NCBI GenBank assembly: GCA_964647485.1
Contig: CAZYHV010000012.1
Location: forward strand, 43,353 to 107,352
DNA length: 64,000 nucleotides
Reading direction: 5' to 3'
Origin: FW021-bin31 sp964647485
GTDB lineage: Bacteria > Bacteroidota > Bacteroidia > Chitinophagales > Chitinophagaceae
Shown: positions 51,296 to 59,553 of the stretch, piece by piece
Layout of the letters: each line of letters opens with the position of its first letter
Numbering within the stretch: position 1 is the stretch's first letter
The notes under the pieces: generated by a model
Seen by the model: only the letters and a program-made list of their open reading frames with translations
What the model was told of the DNA's origin: nothing
The model's database searches: none
Translations under genes and position numbers: made by a program

Positions 51296-52060
51296 TTATA
51301 CTTGTGTAATCTTTATTCCTTTTTCCTTTAAGATCCTCACAAAATTCAGGGATACTTGTGTATCTGTAATAATGTGATCAACTTCTTCTAAATCGCAAAT
51401 CTTTCCGAATCCTCTACGTCCAAATTTGCTCGAATCTGCTAAAACGATGGTCTCTTGTGCCGCTTTAATCATTTTCCTGTTCAGGTGGGCTTCCTCTAAA
51501 CTTGTCGTCGTAAGTCCAAAATCAATGTCTAATCCATCGATGCCAAGAAACAGTTTACTACAGGAGAAATGGTCGAGCATAGATTCTCCATAGGGTCCTG
51601 TGGTAGAAAAGGAGCTTTTTCTGATAGCTCCTCCTAATTGGATGACTTCTAAATCCTGATGTCGGTTCAACTCGATGGCAATATTTAAAGAAGAGGTTAT
51701 CGCAGTTAATTGGGGCTTAGGTTGAATAGCCTTAGCTAAGGCCAAAACAGTCGTTCCTGATGCTATAATAATGGCGATGTCGTCCTTTATTAATTTTGCA
51801 GCAGTAGCCCCTATTTTCTTTTTTATCTCTGCATGAAGATGTTCTTTTTCATTGATGGGCTTTTCATTGATATACGGATTATTCTGAAGCGCCCCCCCAT
51901 GAGACCGATAAAGTAAGCCTTTGTTTTCTAAAAGTTTTAAATCTTTTCGAATGGTTACGGCTGAAACATTAAGTTCTTCACATAAATCTAATACTTCAAC
52001 GCTCCCGTCCTTTTCTAATTTATTGAGTATCTCTTGGTGTCGACTAATAATGGAAGACAT
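51296..52060 (-). CDS. glpR: DeoR-family transcriptional repressor, GlpR-like
   Basis: 254 residues. An N-terminal winged helix-turn-helix (ISRHQEILNKLEKDGSVEVL, LNVSAVTIRKDLKLLENKGL, YRSHGGAL) is joined to the DeoR effector domain (IASGTTVLALAKAI, LGGAIRKSSFSTTGP, LGIDGLDIDFGLTTTSLEEA, VLADSSKFGRRGF). GlpR-type members respond to glycerol-3-phosphate. It is divergent from glpD across a 262-base region, the usual place for such a repressor to act. The ligand is inferred from position, so the gene name is provisional. Confidence 0.8.
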   Translation of the reverse strand: MSSIISRHQEILNKLEKDGSVEVLDLCEELNVSAVTIRKDLKLLENKGLLYRSHGGALQNNPYINEKPINEKEHLHAEIKKKIGATAAKLIKDDIAIIIASGTTVLALAKAIQPKPQLTAITSSLNIAIELNRHQDLEVIQLGGAIRKSSFSTTGPYGESMLDHFSCSKLFLGIDGLDIDFGLTTTSLEEAHLNRKMIKAAQETIVLADSSKFGRRGFGKICDLEEVDHIITDTQVSLNFVRILKEKGIKITQV

Positions 52061-52322
52061 AAATATTTATCGTTAATTAGGGATTAGGCATAAAAGATGT
52101 TTATAAAAGTACTAAAAAAAATAATTCGAAAAAAGAGGTTGGTCCTTTTTATGCAAAATATTCTCTATTTCCAATAGGGATGAAAGGAGTTTCTCTTTTT
52201 TATTCAAGGAATTCTTAAGAAAAAGATTTGTTGGGTTATTCTTTTTATTTACCTTTACTTTCATATTGTTTCGTTTTAATTATAATTTATTTTCTTCTAT
52301 ATAAAAGAAAGAAGAGCTGGTT
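52061..52322. promoter_or_regulatory. Divergent regulatory region between glpR and glpD
   Basis: 262 AT-rich bases with no ORF of note. Two TTCG-centred sites in A/T tracts, AATAATTCGAAAA (52120-52132) and TTGTTTCGTTTTAA (52266-52279), are candidates for DeoR-family operators, but neither matches the E. coli GlpR site well. No full TAnnTTTG box was seen for glpD. Confidence 0.35.
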
Positions 52323-53906
52323 ATGAATAGGAAGGTATCTCTAAATAATATTATCGAAAAAGATCGTTGGGACGTTGTTGTCATTGGAGGTGGGGCTTCT
52401 GGCTTAGGAATAGCTGTGGATGCTGCATCTCGTGGATATGAGACTTTGCTTTTAGAGGGATATGATTTTGCAAAGGGAACTTCAAGTCGAAGTACTAAAT
52501 TAGTACATGGAGGCGTACGTTATTTGGAACAGGGAAATGTCAGTTTAGTTAGAGAAGCATTGAGAGAACGAGGCTATTTTTTGAAAAACGCGCCTCATTT
52601 AGCAAGAAAACAAGCTTTTATCGTTCCGGTGTTTAGTCTTTGGGAACGATTAAAATACATGTTGGGATTAAAATTATATGAATGGCTTTCAGGTAAATTT
52701 AAAATTGGGAAAGTAAAATTTTTATCCCGAAAGCAGGTACTGAATGATATGCCGGGAATGTCTTCAGAGAATTTGAAGGGGGGGGTGTTGTATTATGATG
52801 GTCAATTTGACGATGCTCGAATGGCAATAAACCTAGCACAAACATGTGAAGATCTGGGTGGAACGGTGATAAATTATATGAAGGTGGCTGCTCTTCATAA
52901 AGATAAAGACGGGAAAATAGATGGATTAGAGACGGAAGATCAAATTTCCGGGAAAAAATATGAAGTTCGTAGTAAAGTGGTAATTAATGCGACCGGTATT
53001 TTTGCTGACGATGTTCATGAAATGGATGCGGGAGAAAAAATAAAAACAATTTTGCCTAGTCAAGGAGTCCATTTGGTTCTACCTTCTCAGTATTTGAAAA
53101 CCCTTGATTTTGCAATGATGATTCCAAAAACCGATGATGGGAGAGTCTTGTTTTTGGTACCATGGCATCATCATCTTTTGATGGGAACGACAGATACGCC
53201 TTTGGAAGAGCATGACTTGGAACCTCGTGCATTGGAAAAGGAAATTGAATTTATATTAAGGAATGCAGAACGATACTTGAATACAAAACCTACCCGACAA
53301 GATGTTCTGAGTGTTTTTGCCGGACAACGGCCTCTTGCTTTACCTCCGGGAGGCGGGACAAAAGATTCTAAAGATATTTCTCGGGGAGAAAGTGTTCAGG
53401 TAAGTGACTCCAATCTGATTTCGGTAACCGGTGGAAAATGGACTACCTATCGTCACATGGGAGAGGATACAGTAAATAAGGCGATAGCTGTAGGGGGGCT
53501 AACTTACCGAGATTGTGAGACAGCAAATTTGAAAATTCATGGATGGATTGCTGAAAAGGAAAATCGTTCTAAATGGGAAGTGTATGGAGCAGATCGTGAA
53601 AAAATTAAGGAATTAGAGAAAGAGAACCCTGAATGGGGAAAGAAATTGGATTCCGATTGGTCGTTAACTCAGGCAGAAGTTGTTTGGGCGGTGCGGGAAG
53701 AGATGGCACTTCAAGTGGAAGATGTTTTGGCACGACGTTCGAGAATTTTATTTTTAGATGCAAAAGCAGCTAAAAGAATGGCGCCCCAAGTAGCTGAAAT
53801 AATGAGGAGGGAAATGAATAAAGATGAGGAGTGGGAAAAGAGCCAGATAGAGCAGTTTGAAGAATTGGCGAAAGGGTATAGTTTGTTAGAAGATTCCGGC
53901 TTTTGA
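52323..53906 (+). CDS. glpD: FAD-dependent glycerol-3-phosphate dehydrogenase
   Basis: 527 residues. The FAD-binding motif VVIGGGASGLGIAVDAASRG leads, then the GlpD signatures RSTKLVHGGVRYLEQGNVSL and YDGQFDDARMAINLAQTCED, NATGIFADDVHEMD, GTTDTPLEEHDLEP, FAGQRPLALP and the C-terminal helical domain (VWAVREEMALQVEDVLARRS). It oxidises glycerol-3-phosphate to dihydroxyacetone phosphate at the inner membrane and passes electrons to quinone. It is divergent from the GlpR-like repressor. No glpK or glpF is in the window. Confidence 0.95.
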   Translation: MNRKVSLNNIIEKDRWDVVVIGGGASGLGIAVDAASRGYETLLLEGYDFAKGTSSRSTKLVHGGVRYLEQGNVSLVREALRERGYFLKNAPHLARKQAFIVPVFSLWERLKYMLGLKLYEWLSGKFKIGKVKFLSRKQVLNDMPGMSSENLKGGVLYYDGQFDDARMAINLAQTCEDLGGTVINYMKVAALHKDKDGKIDGLETEDQISGKKYEVRSKVVINATGIFADDVHEMDAGEKIKTILPSQGVHLVLPSQYLKTLDFAMMIPKTDDGRVLFLVPWHHHLLMGTTDTPLEEHDLEPRALEKEIEFILRNAERYLNTKPTRQDVLSVFAGQRPLALPPGGGTKDSKDISRGESVQVSDSNLISVTGGKWTTYRHMGEDTVNKAIAVGGLTYRDCETANLKIHGWIAEKENRSKWEVYGADREKIKELEKENPEWGKKLDSDWSLTQAEVVWAVREEMALQVEDVLARRSRILFLDAKAAKRMAPQVAEIMRREMNKDEEWEKSQIEQFEELAKGYSLLEDSGF

Positions 53907-53931
53907 TGAGAACTTATGTTAGGATTATTTT

Positions 53932-53972
53932 TCGTGAAATTAAAAGAGAGTATTATCTTCACGATTTTCCCT
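53932..53972 (+). terminator. Possible terminator after glpD
   Basis: TCGTGAA (53932-53938) pairs with TTCACGA (53958-53964) over a 19-base loop and is followed by TTTTCCCTTTTC. The T-tract is interrupted, so readthrough into the alpha-galactosidase gene is possible. Confidence 0.45.
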
Positions 53973-53996
53973 TTTCAAAACTAAAAACGATGAATA

Positions 53997-56156
53997 ATGC
54001 CTATTAAATCTACTTTATGGTCAATCCTGTTTTTAATTATAAGTCCATCTGTCTTTGCAGCGCCTTCTGTTCCTATCGCTATTCATACCCGGGATATCGC
54101 TTTGGTCTTCAAAGTTCATAATCATCATTTAGAACAGGTGTATCTTGGAAATAGATTAAATGGAGAATCGGATTATAATGCCTTGCCGACCCTTCATAAT
54201 AATGCTTATAGCACGGCAGGAACGACAAACTTATTTACACCGGCAATTCGGGTGAGGCATGCAGATGGGAATCCCTCTTTAAACTTAGACTATGTTAGTC
54301 ATGTTTCTAAAAAAGAATCGGAGAATGTACAATTGACCCAAATAAAATTGAAAGATCCGAAATATCCCTTTACGGTCACTTTATTCTATAAGGCTTTTCA
54401 AAAGGAGAATGTTATACAGACCTGGAGTGAAATACAGAATGAAGAAGATGGATCTGTTGTTTTACAAGAATATGCATCCGCAAATATATATTTGAAAGCA
54501 CAACACTATTGGCTTACGCATTTTCACGGAGATTGGGCAAAAGAAATGCAGATGAAAACCGAAGAATTGACTTCGGGTATGAAAGTGATAGATTCAAAAC
54601 TTGGGGGGACAAGAGCAACAAAATATCAAAATCCAGGATTTTTACTAGCTTTAAATAAACAAGCCGGAGAAAATTATGGAGAAGTATTGGCCGGTACTTT
54701 GGCTTGGAGTGGAAATTTCAGATTGTCTTTTGAAGTTGATAATACAGATCAACTACATATTATACCGGGGATTAATCCGGAGGGGGAGGATTATTCATTG
54801 AAATCCGGAGAAAGTTTCCGTACACCGGCTTTTATCTTTACTTACAGCAATCAGGGGAAAGGTCAAATCTCCCGAAATATGGATGATTGGGCAAGGAATT
54901 ATGGTATTTTGGATGGAAATGGCTCGCGATTGACTTTACTCAATAACTGGGAAGCCACCTATTTCTCATTTGATGAAAATAAATTGGTACATTTGTTTGA
55001 TCAGGCTAAAGAAATCGGTGTAGATTTGTTTTTGTTGGATGATGGATGGTTTGGAAATAAATATCCGAGAAATAGTGATAATGCAGGATTGGGAGATTGG
55101 CAGTATAATAAAAAGAAGCTGCCGCATGGTATCGGGTATTTGGTTAAGCAGGCACAGAAAAAAGGAGTTAAATTTGGTATTTGGATTGAGCCGGAGATGG
55201 TCAATCCCAAAAGTGAATTGTATCATCAGCATCCGGATTGGATAATAAGACTCCCTAATCGACCGGAAGACTATCAAAGAAACCAGCTGGTTTTGGATTT
55301 GACAAACCCTGATGTTCAGGATTTTGTTTATGATGTTGTGAATGGTCTAATGACAAAATATCCGGATATTGCTTATTTTAAGTGGGATTGTAATCGTACC
55401 TTTTCTAGCGCGTATTCTCCTTACCTGGGAAAAGAGCAATCTAAGATAGCTGTTGATTATGTGAAAGGTCTCTATCATGTATTGAAGCGCCTTCGTAAAA
55501 AATATCCGGATTTGCCTATGATGCTTTGCTCCGGCGGTGGAGGTCGAGCAGATTATGGTGCCTTACAGTATTTTACGGAATTTTGGCCTAGTGACAATAC
55601 CAATCCAATGGATCGGATTTTTATTCAGTGGGGCTATTCCTATCTGTATCCTGCTATTGCAACAGCTGCGCATGTAACAACGATGGGAAATTATCCCCTG
55701 AAATTCAGAATGGATGTGTCTATGATGGGGAAACTTGGTTTTGATATGGATTTTGACCATATGAATCAGCAACAGATTACTTTTGTAAAAAATGGAATCA
55801 AAGATTATAATCAGATAAAATCAACGATTTGGCATGGTGATTTGTATCGTTTGTTGTCTCCTTATAAAGGAAATGAGGCTGCTTTAATGTATATTGCAAA
55901 AGATAAGGAGCAAGCAGTGGTTTTTACTTTTTCTTTGTATGATGTTCTGAATCCGGATGATTTTGCCATCAAACTCAACGGATTAGATCCGGATAAGAGA
56001 TATGAGATACAAGAGCTTAATTTGCAGGAAGGAAAAAAATCGAAATGCCCGGAAGCAGGAAGAATATACTCCGGGAAATATTTAATGAATAAGGGGCTTC
56101 ATGCTCCTATTGGAGGCGCGGCACAGAGTGCAGTATTTAAATTAGTCGAAAAATAA
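53997..56156 (+). CDS. GH36 alpha-galactosidase, secreted
   Basis: 719 residues with a signal peptide (STLWSILFLIISPSVFAAP). An N-terminal beta-supersandwich domain, a TIM barrel and a C-terminal beta domain follow the GH36 pattern: NNWEATYFSFDENKL, FLLDDGWFGNKYPRNSDNAG, FGIWIEPEMVNPKSELY, nucleophile D464 (YFKWDCNR) and acid/base D533 (FWPSDNTNP). It removes terminal alpha-galactose from raffinose-type sugars, galactomannan, galactolipid or galactosylglycerol. It follows glpD by 90 bases and precedes a SIMPL protein by 12. No transporter is adjacent. Confidence 0.94.
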   Translation: MPIKSTLWSILFLIISPSVFAAPSVPIAIHTRDIALVFKVHNHHLEQVYLGNRLNGESDYNALPTLHNNAYSTAGTTNLFTPAIRVRHADGNPSLNLDYVSHVSKKESENVQLTQIKLKDPKYPFTVTLFYKAFQKENVIQTWSEIQNEEDGSVVLQEYASANIYLKAQHYWLTHFHGDWAKEMQMKTEELTSGMKVIDSKLGGTRATKYQNPGFLLALNKQAGENYGEVLAGTLAWSGNFRLSFEVDNTDQLHIIPGINPEGEDYSLKSGESFRTPAFIFTYSNQGKGQISRNMDDWARNYGILDGNGSRLTLLNNWEATYFSFDENKLVHLFDQAKEIGVDLFLLDDGWFGNKYPRNSDNAGLGDWQYNKKKLPHGIGYLVKQAQKKGVKFGIWIEPEMVNPKSELYHQHPDWIIRLPNRPEDYQRNQLVLDLTNPDVQDFVYDVVNGLMTKYPDIAYFKWDCNRTFSSAYSPYLGKEQSKIAVDYVKGLYHVLKRLRKKYPDLPMMLCSGGGGRADYGALQYFTEFWPSDNTNPMDRIFIQWGYSYLYPAIATAAHVTTMGNYPLKFRMDVSMMGKLGFDMDFDHMNQQQITFVKNGIKDYNQIKSTIWHGDLYRLLSPYKGNEAALMYIAKDKEQAVVFTFSLYDVLNPDDFAIKLNGLDPDKRYEIQELNLQEGKKSKCPEAGRIYSGKYLMNKGLHAPIGGAAQSAVFKLVEK

Positions 56157-56168
56157 ATTGATTTTGAT

Positions 56169-56900
56169 ATGAAAAGAATCATTCCTACCATTATTATTGG
56201 ACTAGCAGTTGTTATTGCTGCAGTGGTTTTAGGTCATGAATACAATTATAAATTTCGACAACAAAAAACCATTGATGTTACCGGGAGTGCAAAAGTAAAT
56301 TTTGTCAGTAACTTAATTGTCTGGAAAGGATCTTATTCCAGAAAAGCAGCTACCCTGGAAGATGCCTATACACAACTGAATGAAGATAAGCAAAAAGTAG
56401 AAAACTTTCTAACTCAGAAAGGGCTTAAGATGGACTCGGTCGTTTTTTCGGCAGTAGATATTTCCAAGGACTATCAGACAAAGTATGATAATAACGGACG
56501 AATATCCGGACGAATATTTACAGGATATACCCTTACTCAAAATATTAAAGTCCAATCCTATGATATCCCGAAAGTAGAAAGTATTTCTAGGGAAATTACC
56601 GGATTAATTCAGTCGGGAGTAGCCTTTAATTCCCAGCCTCCCTCCTATTTTTATACCAAGCTTTCTGATCTAAAGATAGACCTGTTGTCTAAGGCTTCTG
56701 ACGATGGTCGTCATCGGGCAGAGACCATTGCGCAAAAATCTGATAGTAAGATTAGTGATCTGAAAAGTGCAGAGATGGGAGTGTTTCAGATTATTGGACA
56801 ATATAGCGATGAAAATTATACCTGGGGAGGAGCTTTTAATACCAGCGATAAAGTGAAGACTGCTTCTATTACGGTAAAAATGAAGTTTGCAGTGAATTGA
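56169..56900 (+). CDS. SIMPL domain (DUF541) protein
   Basis: 243 residues with one N-terminal membrane helix (IIPTIIIGLAVVIAAVVLGH) and the SIMPL domain (TIDVTGSAKVNFVSNLIVWK, GYTLTQNIKVQSYDIPKVES, DDGRHRAETIAQKSDSKISD, VKTASITVKMKF). SIMPL proteins are periplasmic or membrane-anchored, oligomeric and of unclear function, some linked to oxidative stress. It starts 12 bases after the alpha-galactosidase, so the two share a transcript, but a shared task is not obvious. Confidence 0.85.
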   Translation: MKRIIPTIIIGLAVVIAAVVLGHEYNYKFRQQKTIDVTGSAKVNFVSNLIVWKGSYSRKAATLEDAYTQLNEDKQKVENFLTQKGLKMDSVVFSAVDISKDYQTKYDNNGRISGRIFTGYTLTQNIKVQSYDIPKVESISREITGLIQSGVAFNSQPPSYFYTKLSDLKIDLLSKASDDGRHRAETIAQKSDSKISDLKSAEMGVFQIIGQYSDENYTWGGAFNTSDKVKTASITVKMKFAVN

Positions 56901-57211
56901 TATAGTGAAAAATAATTATATTATTAAAATCCCCCAAAGAGTAAATTTAATCTGCAATTTTTGGGTTAATAAACGTTAGATTTTAATCCTGCTGTCAAAT
57001 ATTTCCAAAAATTCCTTCTATAAAGTTGTATATTAAAAATAATAATGGACATTTGCAATGTTGGTATTTTAGGAATGGCTTCCAATATACCGGAGGAAGT
57101 TATGGTTTTTATGTTTAGAAATCATGAAGAAATACTAAAACAGGAATGATATTTTAATCATTTTGAATCTGTTGTCTCAAGTAAGACTTGAAGTTTAAAG
57201 GAGAAAGATTC
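56901..57211. other. AT-rich region upstream of glnN with a possible 34-codon ORF
   Basis: This 311-base stretch holds the promoter and leader of glnN. A possible ORF of 34 codons runs from ATG 57045 to TGA 57147-57149 (MDICNVGILGMASNIPEEVM and 14 more residues). Its amino acid make-up is plausible but I cannot support it as a gene by homology. A good Shine-Dalgarno-like AAAGGAG stands at 57197-57203, ahead of the 15-codon ORF described next. No clear terminator for the SIMPL gene was found. Confidence 0.4.
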
Positions 57212-57259
57212 ATGGATGAGGACAATATTCAAATTGTCGAAATGTTAAAAAAAATATAG
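57212..57259 (+). CDS. 15-codon upstream ORF abutting glnN
   Basis: ATG 57212 to TAG 57257-57259 encodes MDEDNIQIVEMLKKI. It has an AAAGGAG eight bases before its ATG, unusually good for a Bacteroidota gene, and its stop codon is directly followed by the glnN ATG at 57260 with no gap. The layout predicts translational coupling: ribosomes finishing the small ORF would start glnN. Alternatively the purine-rich site serves only as a distant enhancer of glnN initiation. No repeated codon such as Gln or Glu is enriched enough to suggest classic attenuation. Confidence 0.45.
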   Translation: MDEDNIQIVEMLKKI

Positions 57260-59473
57260 ATGAAGATCTTAAGACATTCTGCTCTTGAAGGGCTTTATGG
57301 TGCACCGGTAAAATCCATTAGAGAATTTACAAATGCACCGGAATTGAACGACTCAAAGATTACAGATTTTTTCGGAAGCAATGTATTTACCGGAAAGATT
57401 ATGAGAGAATATTTAACGGACGAAGCTTATAAGAGCTTGTCTAATTCCGTTAAACATGGATTGAAGATAGATCGGAAAATGGCAAGCCAGATTGCCTCAG
57501 GGATGCGAGCTTGGGCTATGGATAAGGGAGTGAGTCATTACTCTCACTGGTTTCAGCCATTGACTGGAACAACAGCGGAAAAACATGATGCTTTTTTTAG
57601 TATTGATGAAGATGGAACCCCCATTGAAAATTTTGACGGTAACTCCCTAGTACAACAAGAACCGGATGCTTCCAGCTTCCCAAGTGGCGGATTAAGAGTG
57701 ACTTTTGAAGCTCGAGGCTATACTGCATGGGATCCTTCTTCTCCCGCTTTTATTATGGATATGGGCATTGGGAAAACCCTTTGCATCCCGACGGCTTTTG
57801 TTTCATATAATGGAGAATCTCTAGACTATAAAGCCCCTCTGCTGAAATCAATAGAACGCTTAGATAAAGTGGCTACCCAAGTCTGTAATTATTTTGATAA
57901 AAATGTAACCTCGGTTGCACCTACCTTAGGGTGGGAGCAGGAGTATTTCTTGGTGGATGCCAAATTAGCGCAAGCACGTCCCGATTTGATGCAGTGTGGA
58001 AGGACGGTAATGGGGCATGCTCCGGCTAAAGGGCAACAGATGGAAGATCATTATTTTGGTTCTATTCCCGATCGGGCATATGCTTTTATGAGAGATCTCG
58101 AAATTGAAAGCTATAAATTGGGTATTCCCCTAAAGACCAGACACAATGAAACCGCCCCTTCTCAATTTGAGTGTGCTCCGATTTATGAAGAAGTGAATAT
58201 TGCCGTAGATCATAATTCCCTGTTGATGGATATTATGCGGAAAATAGCTCGACGTCATGAATTAAAAGTCCTATTCCATGAAAAACCTTTTGCAGATATA
58301 AATGGTTCAGGAAAACATAATAATTGGAGCCTGACGTCGAGCACCGGCGTCAACCTTTTATCTCCGGGAAGAACGCCAAAGACCAATCTCATGTTCTTGA
58401 CTTTCTTCATTAATACGATTAAGGCGGTACATGAACATGCAGATTTATTGAGAGCCTCTATTGCGACTGCCAGTAACGATTACCGATTAGGTTCTCAGGA
58501 AGCTCCCCCCGCCATTATTTCCGTTTTTATTGGACAATATCTCACCTCTGTCTTGAATGAGATAGAATCAAGGGTGAGCGAAAAATTTGATGAACAGGAT
58601 GAAGCGATGTTGAAGATGGATCTTCTGAAAAGTATTCCTGAGCTATTTAGAGACAATACAGATAGGAATCGAACTTCTCCTTTTGCTTTTACCGGTAACA
58701 AATTTGAATATCGAGCAGTAGGTTCTTCTGCAAATTGTGCAAATGCGATGACTTATCTAAATACGATCGTTGCAGATACTTTAGCTCGCTTTAAGGAAAG
58801 AGTGGACACCTTAATTTCCAATGGGGAAAAGAAAGAAATTGCGATCTTGCAAATATTACAGAGTAACATCGTGACTTCTCGTTCCGTATTATTTGAAGGC
58901 GATGGATATAGTGACGAATGGGAGCAGGAAGCCCAAAAAAGAGGATTACCCAATAATAAAATTACTCCGAATGCTTTAGAAGCTTTGACAAGTGAGAAAG
59001 CAATTCGACTCTTTACAGATACGAAAGTCTTTACCAAAAAGGAATTAAATGCTCGTTATGAAATGTTGCTGGAGCATTACAGTAAAAGGATACAAATAGA
59101 GGCACGTGTCTTGGGAGACTTATGCGTTAATTATGTGATTCCTGCTGCGGTAACCTATCAAAATCGACTCCTTGAGAATATAAAAGGACTGAAAGATCTA
59201 GGTTTAAAGGAAGATCAATGGCGTGTACAGAAAGATATAATAGAAGAAATTTCTTCCCATATTACAGAAATTGGACAAGGGGTAAATGATATGGTGAAGA
59301 CAAGGAAACGGATTAACAATATAGCAGATGAGAAAGAAAAAGCCATTGCATATGGAGAAGAGGTGAAAGCTTTCTTTGAACCCCTGCGATATCATTGTGA
59401 TAAGCTGGAATTTTTGGTAGATGATGAAGATTGGAGGCTTTCTAAATATAGAGAATTGTTGTTTTTAAGCTAA
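57260..59473 (+). CDS. glnN: Glutamine synthetase type III
   Basis: 737 residues, the length of GSIII rather than GSI or GSII. Markers include GLYGAPVKSIREFTNAPELN, HYSHWFQPLTGTTAEKHDAF, SFPSGGLRVTFEARGYTAWD, GWEQEYFLVDAKLAQARPDL, IPLKTRHNETAPSQFECAPI, ADINGSGKHNNWSLTSSTGV and NKFEYRAVGSSANCANAMTY. It condenses ammonia and glutamate to glutamine with ATP and is the usual enzyme of Bacteroidota. Its ATG abuts a 15-codon upstream ORF. The copper ATPase gene follows after 80 bases with its own promoter box. Confidence 0.98.
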   Translation: MKILRHSALEGLYGAPVKSIREFTNAPELNDSKITDFFGSNVFTGKIMREYLTDEAYKSLSNSVKHGLKIDRKMASQIASGMRAWAMDKGVSHYSHWFQPLTGTTAEKHDAFFSIDEDGTPIENFDGNSLVQQEPDASSFPSGGLRVTFEARGYTAWDPSSPAFIMDMGIGKTLCIPTAFVSYNGESLDYKAPLLKSIERLDKVATQVCNYFDKNVTSVAPTLGWEQEYFLVDAKLAQARPDLMQCGRTVMGHAPAKGQQMEDHYFGSIPDRAYAFMRDLEIESYKLGIPLKTRHNETAPSQFECAPIYEEVNIAVDHNSLLMDIMRKIARRHELKVLFHEKPFADINGSGKHNNWSLTSSTGVNLLSPGRTPKTNLMFLTFFINTIKAVHEHADLLRASIATASNDYRLGSQEAPPAIISVFIGQYLTSVLNEIESRVSEKFDEQDEAMLKMDLLKSIPELFRDNTDRNRTSPFAFTGNKFEYRAVGSSANCANAMTYLNTIVADTLARFKERVDTLISNGEKKEIAILQILQSNIVTSRSVLFEGDGYSDEWEQEAQKRGLPNNKITPNALEALTSEKAIRLFTDTKVFTKKELNARYEMLLEHYSKRIQIEARVLGDLCVNYVIPAAVTYQNRLLENIKGLKDLGLKEDQWRVQKDIIEEISSHITEIGQGVNDMVKTRKRINNIADEKEKAIAYGEEVKAFFEPLRYHCDKLEFLVDDEDWRLSKYRELLFLS

Positions 59474-59525
59474 ATCTTATAACTTTTTTCCCGAATAGTG
59501 TAACAGCCATAAAGTAGGTGTGTAT

Positions 59526-59533
59526 TAATTTTG
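59526..59533 (+). promoter_or_regulatory. Candidate promoter of the P1B-ATPase gene
   Basis: TAATTTTG fits TAnnTTTG, 20 bases before the ATG at 59554. Confidence 0.5.
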
Positions 59534-59553
59534 CAATATAAAAATAAAGCAAA

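Noticed and set aside
52061..52322. E. coli-type GlpR operators between glpR and glpD
   Set aside because: Only loose TTCG-centred matches exist and they do not fit the E. coli half-site, so a specific operator is not claimed.
57045..57149. 34-codon ORF upstream of glnN as a confirmed small gene
   Set aside because: Composition is plausible but there is no ribosome site, no homology I can recall and no coupling to glnN. It is noted only as a possibility in the intergenic entry.
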